NCBI GenBank assembly: GCA_947846985.1
Contig: CANTUZ010000023.1
Span: forward strand, 3,367,677-3,431,676
Length of the DNA stretch: 64,000 nt
Direction of reading: 5' to 3'
DNA from: Fratercula arctica
Taxonomy: Eukaryota; Chordata; Aves; Charadriiformes; Alcidae
Shown: positions 11,552-23,480 of the stretch, in pieces
Layout of the letters: each line of letters opens with the position of its first letter
Numbering within the stretch: the first letter of the stretch is position 1
Notes under the pieces: model-generated
Seen by the model: only the letters and a program-made list of their open reading frames with translations
What the model was told of the DNA's origin: nothing
Databases searched by the model: none
Translations under genes and position numbers: made by a program

Positions 11552-14500
11552 CTGCAATGAATAAAATGAGGTGCTCTGAATTCCTAGACATAAGGATATT
11601 CATGTTGGGTGTTATGTTGAATGCTTTTAAGTAGCTAGTGAAATGCACACCAATAACCAAAGGCTGTTTGGAAAGTGCAGAGAATGTATATCTTTTCTAT
11701 ATTTGTTTTAAATGTTATATCCATAAAATAAAAGACAGACGGATCTCTATTTTTATATATTTACATTTTCTACTAACATCAGAATGGAAGTTTTAAGCAA
11801 CTCCCTTGTAGCTGAGTAAAGTCAGACCACACGGATAGATCCTCAGCTACTATAAATCTGCAGACTTCAATGAAATCAGTGAAGCTTTGCTTATTTACAT
11901 CAATTCATGTGGCCCTGGGTTTCTTCTCAAAATTATATACACCATTGCAAGTCATTTATACTGATTTGCAGAATTCCATAGGACAAGTTCAATGATGAAT
12001 CAGAGTGCATCAATAGAAGAGCCCAAGTGCTTTGAAGGTGAGGTACAGCTTTGCTCTTTAGCAAGGTTATTTTGACATTACCACACTCAAGTTTCACAAA
12101 ACATTGGGAAGTACCATTGCATTAGCGATGGCATCAACAGCATTATAAAGTTCTATTTGCTAGCCATACTCCTCCCCAGACCTTTATTACTTGCTCAGGG
12201 CAACAGAGCTGGAAATCCAAAGCATTGTTTATTTAATCCAACCACTATGATTTAACCCACATCCATTTAATCAATGGATATGTTTTCAAAACAATGTGTT
12301 GTTTTATAATGAATACATATGGCATACACACAACTAAGCCCCCTCTCTACCAAAACCACAATCATCAGATTTTGAAAATCAAATTTATATAAAAACCTCT
12401 CCCTTCATATGATTCCTTTTCCCTCTGCACCATATGCATAATAAATAGGTGGTGCTTTTGCTAATAGAAATAACTGTTGAAAGGAACTGGCACTATGACA
12501 ATAAAGCTTTTATCAGCAGAAGTTTAAATAGTGACTGAAATCATTCCAAAAGCAGATTGCTTAGAATTTAAAGGACATGGACAACATTTGTCCATCAAAA
12601 ATGCAGGCCCTGTTATCAGCAAGTAGTAATAATGATGTGTACAAGACAAAATAATATGTCAGGAAAGAGACATCTTTCTGCTATTATCTAAGGGTGTCAT
12701 TACAACCACCACAGTTCAGGAAGTTAATGAAAGCAAGCATTTTACCTTTCTATGAGAAAGGTGAGAGTTACAGTTCATATTCTCTATTTTTAAACAGCCA
12801 CCAGTTTGAAGCAGTTCTATTTAAAAGCTGATTATTCAATTGAAGTTGATTTCAGAGTGACCTCATTGTAGTCTGAAAAGATTTATAGAAGAGCTGTGCA
12901 CAATCACTGAGGAACTGATGACTTCATAGAACTGCAGACATCAATTTTCTTATGCTCAAAGAACTTCCTCAAAATCTGTCTGCTCCCTGTATCTGAAACA
13001 GGACCCTATCTCTTAAAAACAAACAGGCACGATTGCTGCACATACCAGCAAAAGATTACTATAGGATTCTATTACTTTTGGAGAAAGAAAAAAGAATGAA
13101 TTAATGGATTTACCCCAATGTAAGCAAAATCAAGATGTGGCTCCATGACATTTCATCAGCATTTTTTTCTAGCATGACAGAGACAGATGGGCTGTTTTGG
13201 AAAAGGATTTTTAGAGAAAGAGAAAAATATATTTGACCCAAGTTTTACAAGATGTCAGGCAAAGATGGGGGAAGAAAAAGACAAACACATATAAAAAGGA
13301 ATCTTTTCTTCTCCTAGGCTACTTGTCAGATTAAGAGCTTTAACTTGCAGACCTCAGCAGTAGCTGAAAGTCCACACAGCTCTTGCAAGCGTTCGGGGAA
13401 AGATGCCTATGCTTTGGCTAGAAGTTCTACTAATGTGTTTATGCTTAAAGATGTGTTTTATAGCTGAAGACAGCATGTTGCCAATATCTGTTACTTGACA
13501 AAAACACAACTCATCTGCAATAGGATTTTTGTTCAGCTTTGGGGTGGATAGAGCTGTCTCTGAACCGAAGCCTTCCCTGCCATGTCACAGGAACAGGGTG
13601 TCACTGCAGACCACAGACAGGTCACTGACCACGAGGCCACCATTTGCCAGCTCTGTGTGGTAATCCTTTCTCTCCACTAAATCCCTCGCCTCCAGTCCCC
13701 TCAGGAACATCAATATGATCGTTACCAATTATGTAACATCAAAGAGAAGAGATTAATAATTCAGATTTAAAATATCACTAAGATTTATCACCTTGTATTT
13801 ATTGTCTCCAGACAGCATTGGGAAGCTGTCACTGGGAGACACTACGAAGTGAAAACTAGAGCTTTGTACTGATTACAAAAGAGGTATTCTTTAGCAACAA
13901 GTGAAAACAACTTATGCTTGGGAACATACCTGTGTGTTTATCTCTGGCAATAACACAGCAGCCTCTAACACACAGAAAAGGTGCATTTATTAAATTAATT
14001 CTTGGGCCCTTCGAAGCTACTTGCTGACCCCAGCAGGACTAAAAATACCTGCAACAACATTCCCAAGGAAGAGCTGTCCTCAAGGCTCGAGCAGAGGCTC
14101 AGCCAACTAGAAGCTACTGGAGACCAGCCTGGCAGGGTTCAGATCTAAAGCCTGAGAAGCACATAAAAGGAAACCTGCTTTGCCTCTTCCAGCACCTCGT
14201 GAAGGATTCTAGCGAGTAGGGCTTTTGATCTAAAAACCTTAACTGATCGAATCATTTTGGGAGAGAACGATAAACAGAGATTAAACACAGGAAATTAGGG
14301 TAAATTAATATTTTAATGTCTCACAGCAGAACTAAATAACAGCACGTTCAGCTCAAAGAACTATATACTGAGGCAGCTTTAATAAGCCATTGTGCCATTA
14401 AAAGTGAAGGGTAAAGAGAAAAGCTATCAAGAAAATGCCATAAGATTTTTTCATGGTGTACCACTTTAATGTGCAAGGAAGAGCTAGGAAGAAGCAGAAT

Positions 14501-15714
14501 GATCTTGATGCACAGGATAAAGATGGGTTTTGAAACATCTTGCTGTTCGTATCTTGAGTTTGGTCCTTGCTGACCTTCACTATGGCTATTGCTGTTACCA
14601 ACAGCATAACCAATACAATGGGTGCTGTAATATGCATTTCACACATGAAAGTATATTCCCTTTACTCCTTAGAGTATAATTTTGGGAGAGAAGATGCATC
14701 GTTATTTTTTCATGTATTTGCAGATCATGCCCTAAGGCAAGGAGAGAACCCAGCTCTCCTGCCCCTGCAGAGTCAGGCTGTGGGTGGATCAGAACTGTGC
14801 TACGTTCTCATTACACCTTGTCCCCATCCCACAAGTGCGAACACACTTGATCAAAACAGTTTTCTCCATGAAATGGGGATTTACCAGAAATTCCAAACAG
14901 AGATAATTTTTCAAGGCCCCTAAACCCAAAGGCCAGTTATTGGTTTCATTCCTACAGGAAACAATTCTGAAAAGAAGCATATTTTTTGTGCTTCTTTGGT
15001 AACCCCCACCAGACGAACTGACAATCAAGTCACCCTGAATTACAACTGCAATTTTATACACTAGCATCCTTCTTATGTTCAGCCATCAATAAGCTCTGTA
15101 TATATTACCTGTTAAAAAACCCAGCACATTTCTGTGTATTTTCTTTGCAATGCCAATAAGCTTATTTAACACACAATCCAAAGATTCTATAACCTTGCTG
15201 AAAACGGCTCCTTCTATAGTTGCAAAAGAAAACCCTTTCCAGCTGTACCACAAACTCATTTTAAACATATTTAGCATTATAAGTCATATGCTATTCAAGG
15301 TTTATTTATAGAGAATGGCTTCAAGGAAACAGCTTTGATTAGTTGGCAAGACACTTTCTTGGAAAAAAAAAAATTCAAAATGTCTACTTCAAATTCCTCT
15401 GTGCATGTTGCTTTGAAGGAAATGCGCTCACACGCTGCATCTCCGATTCAGGCAGAAGGTGGGATTAAGAAAAAGAATCATCATTCTTGAAGATGAATGG
15501 GATTCTGTTTACCAGCTCAGGACTTTGGATGGAGCTCCTTACTGCCTATGGTGTCCATGATGGGGCATTCTTTTTGCAGTCCCACTTGTTCAAATAACCC
15601 TGCCTTATGCAGTGAAGCTTAATCTTCTAGTCTATTAGAAGCCATATTTCCTAGTCTCTGCCTTCCCAGCCTTAAATTCAGTTTTCTCGTATTGTTGCAC
15701 CATTTCCTGATAGT
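11552..15714. other. Unique DNA, no supported gene
   Basis: A 47-base minus-strand candidate near 13.80 kb (SPSDSFPMLSGDNKYK) has a fair acceptor but a weak GTGATA donor and is not called. The 118-codon plus frame at 14567-14923 and a 92-codon minus frame overlap each other and neither has convincing splice sites. Confidence 0.5.
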
Positions 15715-15719
15715 AGAGA

Positions 15720-16023
15720 GTAAAGATGACCAAGCCAGACTTCTCAGCAGTGGCCAGCAACAGCACGAGAGGCAATTGGCACAGCCTGGAATACAAGGAA
15801 TTCCACTTAAACATAAGATTTTTTTTTTTTTTTTTTTTTTTTACTGTGAGGGTGATCAAGCACAGATTGGCCAGAGAAGTTACAGAGTCTCCATTGTTGG
15901 AGATATTCCAGGCTTGACTAGACATAGCCCAGCACAAGCTGCTCTAGCTGGTCCTGTGTTGAGCAAGGGGATAGACTAGCTGATCTCCAGAGGTCCCTCC
16001 AAATTCAACTGCTCTGCGATCGT
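15720..16023 (+). mobile_element. CR1 LINE 3' fragment, interrupted by 24 T
   Basis: The plus strand carries the usual 3' end of an avian CR1 retrotransposon: gaccaagccagac, a stretch matching caggaagttccatctgaacat, then actgtgagggtg, gagatattccaggcttgacta, and a tail of the type ggactagatgatctccagaggtccctcc. Similarity fades at about 16023 without a clean tail repeat. Between the 'acttaaacataag' part and 'actgtgagggtg' there are 24 T (15819-15842) where CR1 normally has a few mixed bases. The copy is truncated at its 5' end and non-coding. The short frames on both strands across this region are repeat shadows. Confidence 0.88.
15819..15842. repeat. Poly-T run inside a CR1 copy
   Basis: There are 24 consecutive T at the site where CR1 consensus has 'aaaaacttcttt'. 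Expansion from that T-rich seed is the simplest explanation. Confidence 0.9.
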
Positions 16024-19000
16024 GAGTTGTGATGCACAGGAGTTCTCTGACCAAGTATACCACTACTGCGTCTGTGGTGGGAGAGAAAAGCCTCAAGTTA
16101 TGCCATTCAGATACAGTGAGAAATTAAACAATTTTCAGTTCGAATGTATTTGTGTACGTGAGGGCTCTCCTCTTTAAACACAATATTTTGGCCTAAATAA
16201 GCTAACTTTAGTTAATTTCACTTCTGCTCTCAAATATTAAGATATGAATCTTGAGGAACTCTGTAGTTTCTCAGCTGTTTGACTTCTAGGGAATATAAAA
16301 ATTGATCCAAAATAACATCTAAGGGATGAATTTGACAATTGCTTTCTTTCAGGTCTAACTAAAGTTTGGATGAATTACTGAAGGTTGAGTTCAAGTTCAG
16401 GGTGGCATTGGTTAAATATTTTGTTAATCTTACCTAGAATAAACATGGACCATAATGAAAGAGACAGCTTGCTTCAAAAAGCATTATTTTTATCTACATA
16501 AAATAAATTTCTGCCCTTTCTTCCCATTTGTGGCTTTAACATATTAAGAATCAAATTGCAGAGACAATTACTGTGACCATTTTAAGGCCATTTCCGCTTG
16601 CTGACACACCAGGGTCCATTCAATAGCATTGTGCTGCCAGACCACTTAACACATGTGGCTACTTTAGACTCCCACAGCGCTGCTAAATGAAAGGGGCCAG
16701 ATCCTGGGTTAGACTGAGTCAATGTGCCCATGCTGATTTCTGCTATTTAAAGATGTGGATTTCATGCACTGCAAAACTTCAGTGAAAACTAAGAAGCATT
16801 TAGAAGGCAGGTTTAATTCTTAGGTGTAGTCCAGCCTTGTCAATAAATGTCACAGTTTTCACTGAAGTAAGGATTTATTTTTATTCATGTAAATGAAGCA
16901 GAAAGGTTAACAGGAAGTCATGATCTCTTTAGACATTAACTTATCTTTGACTGCTCCAGCCTTCCTCACAGCAGTTTAAGCCAGGTAGCATCCTGAATAT
17001 ATGAAAACTGCTCTACTTCCAGTAATTAGAGAAACTAATGAATCCAAACACCACAAAAGGTCCAAATTTATCAGTCTGTCTGCTTCCAATTTGATTGCAC
17101 ACTATGTTCTCAAAGACACTAAAGACTAAATTGCATAATTAGGAGAAGGTTAGCATTTTCTGCAACAAGTTTATAGAAAGCAACAACTAACATCTGACAA
17201 CGCACTCCCCCCTCTTTTGTCACCTGATTTTTCCAACTTGACACAGAGCAGAGTTCAGTTGAAAGGCTCTGACTCACGATCTCACAACTGCAGCTCCTTT
17301 TTGTCCATCTGCGCTCTCTGCTTCAGGTTACTGACAACCTGACAGGAAAGGCTGCAAGGAACATACATCCCCTCCCTTTGCCACTACAGTTTATAGCCCA
17401 GAGTATTAATGCAAAACACCTGACTGAGGTTAACACCAATATACCAGGCTGTGATCTGCAGAAGAATCATGCTGCTATGAAATACCTCATCTGAAAGAGA
17501 AGGTACCTCAGGAAGCCCTCCGAGCCTGCATCTTAGATAAATCATACATCACCTCTTCACCTAGCATGTCATACCAGTGCTTTAACCACGTAACTCCATG
17601 AAATATATGCTGGATAAAGAACACATTTGGAGCCTGAACTCATAACGGACCAGCCTAAAATGTCTACACCAGTTCAGTCCACAAAATGGATTGAATTCTA
17701 CAGGACGGTGAGATTTTGAGCCCTTTTTAAGGAAAGCACTTTGGAACACCCTGTGAGGCTGAACAGATTTACGTACCTGCTTGAAGTTAACCCTGACATT
17801 CAACACGTGTCTGAGTAAGAGCCAAGTAGTGTATCTGGGAGGGCACTGAATAAGAAATAAATGGGGTACAAGTGGTGAACACCCTGCTTGCAACAATCCA
17901 CACAGAAGTGATATAAGGGAAGAGCGAGGGAGCCACCTTGATAAAAATTACTTTGGTTTTAGTGTCATGCTATTGGCCAGTGCATATCATGGAAGCACAG
18001 GAACCCCTCCAGCCAGGGACAAATCCTGCCTAGGAAGGGTTACATGAGTTTCCAATGATGATGTAGCCTCAGAACAAACTCCTACCGCCCCAAGTCAGCC
18101 CAGGTAACTCTCTATTCTCCCCCAGCCACTGACAGATGCTTAGGAAGGATGCAAGAAACATGACAAGTGCAGCACACACCATGTCCTAATACACATTCCC
18201 TGCTCCTGACAGCAAGGAGGTTTGACATTCTCTCAAACATTTACTAAATAACTTCTAAGATCCTTTTCTAGAAGTTTAGCAAGCTCAGTAGTAAAAAAGC
18301 CATCAAGCAAAGAGTGAAGCTGCTGAGGCAATATCCTAGTTGCAAGGGAAACTTTTTTCCCCAAATTTGGAAGCCCCATGTTGGAAAGAAAAAGGACAGA
18401 TCTTGGTGTCAGAGGTATGCAACTAACATAACTAACTTTTCCAACATTTTATGCCAGGGATGTTTAATTTACAATTTGGTTTAATTATTCATTGCATCTA
18501 ATACACTTAACATTTCAATAATTAACTTCTACAGCAACAGGGGGAAAATCTGATTTATCTGTTTGCTTCCATCTTTAGCTGTTTAATTAGTCGTACTGTC
18601 CTCTGCTCTATAATCTCTTTGCATGGACAAAAAAAAAATATTGAGATGATTATAGGAACAAATGCTTTTCTTTGAAGAGTGCATAGGCCTGGGAGAAAAA
18701 GCCTGCTGTCAGGGCAGAGACAAGGTAATTTTCCTCATTACAATTTCACCTGTTTTCCAGAGAAGCATCCTACATTGCTGATTGCTGGGGACAGAGTGAT
18801 CTGTGAATGCCCAAGGAAAGATTTGAACAGGATTCTAAAAATTTGCACTGCTCTTTCTGAAAAAAAACTCCAGCTTGTTGCCTATCAACATGTAATCTAG
18901 ATTTACTGTACTGGCTCTTCCTATCATCCAAACCCAATCTGATTTCTCTAGAAGTGTAACTTCTTTTCAGATTTTCAGAATCAGAGCTATTCATAGCATT

Positions 19001-19803
19001 TTATATAGCCAAAGTCTGTATTTTGTGTAAACAAGCTGAACAGTGTTATTCATTTGGCTTTTATGAAAGAGGTGGGTGCACTGGGTGTGCACCCATCATG
19101 AATTCACGTTACACTTGTGACAACTTATTTGCAGTAACTGAATTTTGTTACCTGCTTACCAGACGGGAAGTCATCTCCCTCTCCCTGTGCATCCGACTGC
19201 CATAGTACACAGGGCAATAAGTAGAAAAGCTACATGTTATTAAAATACTATATTGGGGAAATAATCTATTCATAGCTCATTCCTCCCCTCTTCCCTTACC
19301 ATTGCCTTAGAAACAGCTCTTCTCCACAGTAAATAAAGTTAGAAAGCCTTATCATTAATTCTATTTAGGCCTAATATGTCATAAAGCAAGGAAAGAAGGC
19401 CATTTTCCTCTCTGCTGGGGCACAAAACATGTATTAACTATTCCAACCAGAGCTGTGAATGATTTATTAATTCAATTTTGGAGTGTGTGACTGTCAGATC
19501 ATATAAGTTCGTTATAAAAGGAGTCTCTCTGAGGACTCTTTTACTCTTTTTAAACCAACTGACTGACATTTCACATGCTTCACAACTGCAGCCATCTATC
19601 TCCTTGCTGCTTGTGCTCAGTGTCACACGGAGGTTGCATAATTTGTCCTGTCCACATTAAATTGTTTGTATCCGATGAGGAAGAGAAGTGATAGCTGGTG
19701 ATCTGTGGCAGTTGTGCTCCAACCCAGACGCCCAGCTTCATGCTTGAATCTAAGGACCATCCAGTGCTCTGTGTGGAATAGGGCAGTCCGCTCTGCTTGT
19801 TGA
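16024..19803. other. Unique DNA, no gene seen
   Basis: The frames of 60-104 codons here (for example minus 17582-17896) have no paired splice sites or domains. A perfect 9-bp inverted repeat lies at 19073-19095 and is listed separately. Confidence 0.55.
19073..19095. repeat. Perfect 9-bp inverted repeat, 5-base loop
   Basis: The arms tgggtgcac (19073-19081) and gtgcaccca (19087-19095) are exact reverse complements around tgggt. The stem is GC-rich and could form a stable RNA hairpin, but it is too short for a microRNA precursor as seen. Confidence 0.8.
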
Positions 19804-20045
19804 GAATCACAGAGCAGTTGAGGCTGGAGGGAACCCCTGGAGGTCACCCTGTCCAAGCCCCCGGCACAAGCAGGGCCACCTACAGCCAGTTGCCCAAGAC
19901 AGCATCCAGGGTTTTGTTTTAGTTTTTCTTTTTTGTTTGGTATTTTTTAGGGTTTGGTTGGTTTTTTTTCCCCAATACCTCCAAGGAGGGAGACTCCAGA
20001 ATCACTCTGCGCCACCTGTGTCCAAAGGGAATTCTGTACTGCTCT
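19804..20045 (-). mobile_element. CR1 LINE 3' fragment, interrupted
   Basis: Read on the plus strand it begins gaatcacagagcagttgagg, then ggagggaacccctggaggtcaccctgtcc in broken form, gccacctacagccagttgccc and catccaggg. This is the reverse complement of a CR1 3' end. At about 19912-19970 the copy is broken by a T/G-rich stretch (attttttaggg, ggttggtttttttt), then resumes with acctccaaggagggagactcc and ends near the 'tactgctctcctttgcc' part. Non-coding, 5'-truncated. The frames at 19580-19856 are antisense shadows of it. Confidence 0.85.
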
Positions 20046-20924
20046 CCTTTGCCAGGGAATTGTGAAAACTGTAGTGTTTGAAAACCACTAGGCTGGTTCA
20101 GAACCTCCCAGATGGTGGGGCATTAGCATTTGAAAGCTGTTTCAAAGTGCTGTGCAAATACACACACCTCCAGCAAAGCTCCTTGTGTCAACCTATTGGC
20201 TAAAGTCCCCTCCCAGACAAAGGATGAAAAAGGGTTTCTTCTGCATCTGGCCTAATACTGATACTGGTTCTGCCTTCATCTCCGCTAACCTCTTCATTGG
20301 GAACAGGACTGGAGAAATACTTCCTCGTGAGGAGGGAGAGGAACTGCTACCAGGGACACTGCTGCTGAAATTGTACAATATAATTCCTGTTCTGCATGAG
20401 CAAACCAAGTCTAGCAACCTTGGTCTATTTGATAGCTCCCACTAAGAGCGATGATGAGTTCCGACACCTCTTTCATTTCTTCCTGTCTATAAATAAAATC
20501 TTGTTCCTATGAATGTGAAAAAAAGCAATATGTGTAACCAGCATTTCTCCTGGTTACTAACAAGGCCAAATTTTAATGTAGATCCTTTTAATGCTTACAT
20601 CAAAATTTCATTTGTTAATGTAAAAGCTATTGGGGTATTTCTGTTAAATGAATATCAGTAAAATAAAACACAATTTAGAAAAACACTTTTTACAAGGAGC
20701 TCTTCAGTCAAGGAAATTTCAGATCTAGTACACCACCTTATCCAGCTGAGGACTGAAAATGTGTAATCAGGAAAACAAGACAGACATCCTTAGGGATTGT
20801 ATCAGGGAGAAACACAAAACAATTTAGTTTGATCTCCATGTTTAACAGAGACCATTAAATTGTATTTATTTTCTTCTGGAACAAATCAGATTTTCACTAA
20901 AACATGCTCCCAAATGTAGTCCTA
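20046..20924. other. Unique DNA, no gene seen
   Basis: Overlapping 97- and 74-codon frames on opposite strands at 20.15-20.44 kb carry no recognisable motif and no paired splice sites. Confidence 0.5.
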
Positions 20925-21110
20925 CCTCAGTTTGAAGATACCACTTCCTCTGGTAGTTTGTTCCACTGGCAACCAACCCCACCATTACATCTTATTTGCA
21001 TCTATCTTGCTTTAGCTTATTCCACTGATTCTTGCCGTGCCTTTCTTTACTAGATTAAGGAACCCTTTTGTCACCAGTTGGAAACAAGACTAGGAGCCCA
21101 CTCTTAGTTC
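20925..21110 (-). mobile_element. Old CR1/L3-like LINE fragment
   Basis: The plus strand reads 'cacttcctctggtagtttgttcca', then 'ttgctttagctt', 'ttcttgccgtgcctttctttactagattaa' and 'ggaaccctttt' (given here in pieces). That is the order found near the 3' end of ancient CR1/L3-type LINEs of reptiles and birds in reverse orientation. It is clearly more diverged than the other CR1 copies in the window and is non-coding. The assignment is from memory of the family and needs a repeat-library search. Confidence 0.5.
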
Positions 21111-23087
21111 CCCCTGAAACCATATGTTGCTTTATCTTTAGAGCTAAGAACTCAGTCTCATTTCAAAATAAAAATAAATAAAAACCATTCAAAAGGATAG
21201 AAACATGAATAGTAAAGTAAATGCTCTCTCTCATTTGCAGTAATAGCTGTGAAATGCTACTTTGGGACTGGAAAGTATCTCAATTCTGTAATTACACGTT
21301 CATCATTTCTGTTCCATTTTCAGTCCCTTAGGCAGTATTTTACAGCTACAGCCCTCCAAGGCAGCCATACTTTTTTGTAATCGGTCATATATTTTCAATG
21401 CAGACGACAGGGTCAGTTCTTTTATAGGGCTCTGGCTCCAGCCAGCCTGACACTTCGCTGGATTACAGTTGTATAAAGGTCCAGGAAGAAAAGCATTGAG
21501 GATATGAATCACTTCAACTCATTTGTACAGGCTAGGTAGAAAGGAGTCTCTGCACGGTGTCTGTGTCACTGATTTACCATTCAGAACCTCCTGGGCAACT
21601 GAAAAATGAGGCCTGGAGGGCACGGGTGCAATGGGAAGAGATACTTCTGTAATCTTCCCTAGGCTTTCAAGATACTGAAAGCTGCCGCCTCCTCTTCAGA
21701 GATGAGTGGTTGCTGGGTTTGTGGGGTTAGGGATAGAGGCATCATGGGATGCTAGGTTATCTAGTAAGAATTCTTTGTGGTGTGGCCCTTTACCTCCCGA
21801 TACACCCAACCCAAAAAAGAGACAGTGGAGAGAGCTATGCAATGTAAATCACAAAAATAAAGATTAGCTTTCCCTTCACTGGTGGTTTATGCAACAGCAC
21901 TCTACAATGGCAGAGGCAAAAGCACACGTTCCCTGCTGCAGACTCTGCCTCTACCAAAACTGGGGACAATGGATGTGTGGGGCAATGACTTCTTAAACTC
22001 CTGCAACAACATTTGCTAGAGCTCTTCTGTCAAAGCAGTTGTTCTGCCACAAGACATAAGTCTTGCCACACTTGTTTTTTGCTTTATAATTTCCTATAAT
22101 TCAGAGTGGTCCCAGTAATCAAAATAGGTCATACTACTTTCCATCCTGCAGAAGAGAGCTAGATCATTAACCATATATTTCTAATACAATGCTCTATTTA
22201 TACTCATCATTATATGGTGAATTAATGCTGTAACTCCACAGATTCCCCTCTGAACAAAGAGACAGCAAAAAAATTGATTTGTATCTGGGTTCTACTGTAC
22301 ATGGGTCTAAGTTACAGTGTTTCTCTGAATTATACAACACCACACTAGGAACGGTGGGCTACATAAGCTTCAAAAAAAAAATATCAAAATTGTGGCAGTG
22401 TATTCCCACTTTGCAAAGGCACAAATGAATGCAGAAGGTTTTTAAAACAGATTTAGCAGAGTAAAGGGACCTTAGAAGGGTGATCAAGCAGTTGTCATAT
22501 TGCAAAAATATAAAAGTGATTTAACAATGATAAAATCAGTCTTAGCTTTGACTACGCAATACACTTCACACCAACTGAGCTATTCTAACAGCCTCCGATC
22601 ACTGCTGGTCCACAGCAAATACAGCTTAACTGAACACACTGTCTTAGGGAGCTATCATCTTAATCTGTCATAGGCTAAAAGCAGACGCCGTTATTGCAGG
22701 CCAAGTGATATGCACTTTAAAACTACATGTATCTTCTGGTGGTGTCATTGCAACTTGATCACATGTTTGAGCTTTAAAGGTCTTACACCAAAGGAGAAAA
22801 GTACTATCCCTCCTGTCTTTCACACTGTATAATCATTCCAGCTATTTCAAACTATAGCCTAAAGTACAGAAAAGGAGAGGAAACGGTATTTGCAGTAGGA
22901 TTATATTTGGGTTCCTGTTTGCCAACCAGTCCTTAAGGGTTCTGAGCTGCCCTCTCAACAGGCCTTCACTCCCCCACCCACCCCCCATCTATATAGAGTC
23001 CAGCAGAGAACAGTTTTCCAGCCTTAAGTGTCTCAAAGGCAGGGTTGAGACATTTTCCATCTATTTTTATCCTACTTGTGCAGGTAG
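21111..23087. other. Unique DNA, no gene seen
   Basis: No open frame above 70 codons with splice support was found. A purine/pyrimidine mix without recognisable repeats fills the stretch. Confidence 0.55.
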
Positions 23088-23480
23088 GGATCATAGAATG
23101 GTTTGGGTTGGAAGGGACCTTAAAGCCCACCCAGTGCCACCCCCTGCCCTGGGCAGGGACACCTCCCACCAGCCCAGGTTGCTCCAAGCCCCGTCCAACC
23201 TGGCCTTGAACCCCTCCAGGGATGGGGCAGCCACAGCTTCTCTGGGCAATGTGTTGGGATGCATCGCTCCTGAGTTTAGAGGAGGTGATCCCTGAGTATT
23301 AACAAGCTTTCTTGGGCCCTGCTTCCCTCCAAGAGCTTTATCCCATAGTACTCTGCCAAGCAGATCCCTGAAGAAGCCAAAGTCTGCTCTCCTGAAGTCC
23401 AGGGTAGTGAGCTTGCTGTGTGCCCTCCTTGCTGCCCTGAGGATCTTGAACTCCAAGTGGATGAGACCACTCAAGACAGT
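23088..23480 (-). mobile_element. Internally deleted CR1 LINE with an ORF2 remnant
   Basis: The left part (to about 23255) is the reverse complement of a CR1 3' end (catagaatggtttgggttgg, then accttaaagcccaccc and so on). The right part, read on the minus strand, encodes a piece of CR1 ORF2 between endonuclease and reverse transcriptase: LEFKILRAARRAHSKLTTLD, then FRRADFGFFRDLLGRVLWDKAL. After about 23340 the ORF2 frame shifts: GSRAQESLLILRDHLL continues in a different frame. The reverse transcriptase domain is absent, so ORF2 linker and 3' untranslated region are directly joined. The copy is dead. The 127-codon minus frame across both parts is a fusion made by the deletion, not a host gene. 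Confidence 0.85.

Noticed and set aside
13804..13850. Minus-strand candidate encoding SPSDSFPMLSGDNKYK
   Set aside because: The donor is GTGATA and the frame stays open past it, so splice evidence is lacking despite a compatible phase.
15635..15979. Frames of 95-100 codons on both strands
   Set aside because: They are translations of the CR1 copy and its T run.
23091..23474. 127-codon minus-strand frame as a possible host gene
   Set aside because: It is a chimera of CR1 ORF2 linker and CR1 3' untranslated region.
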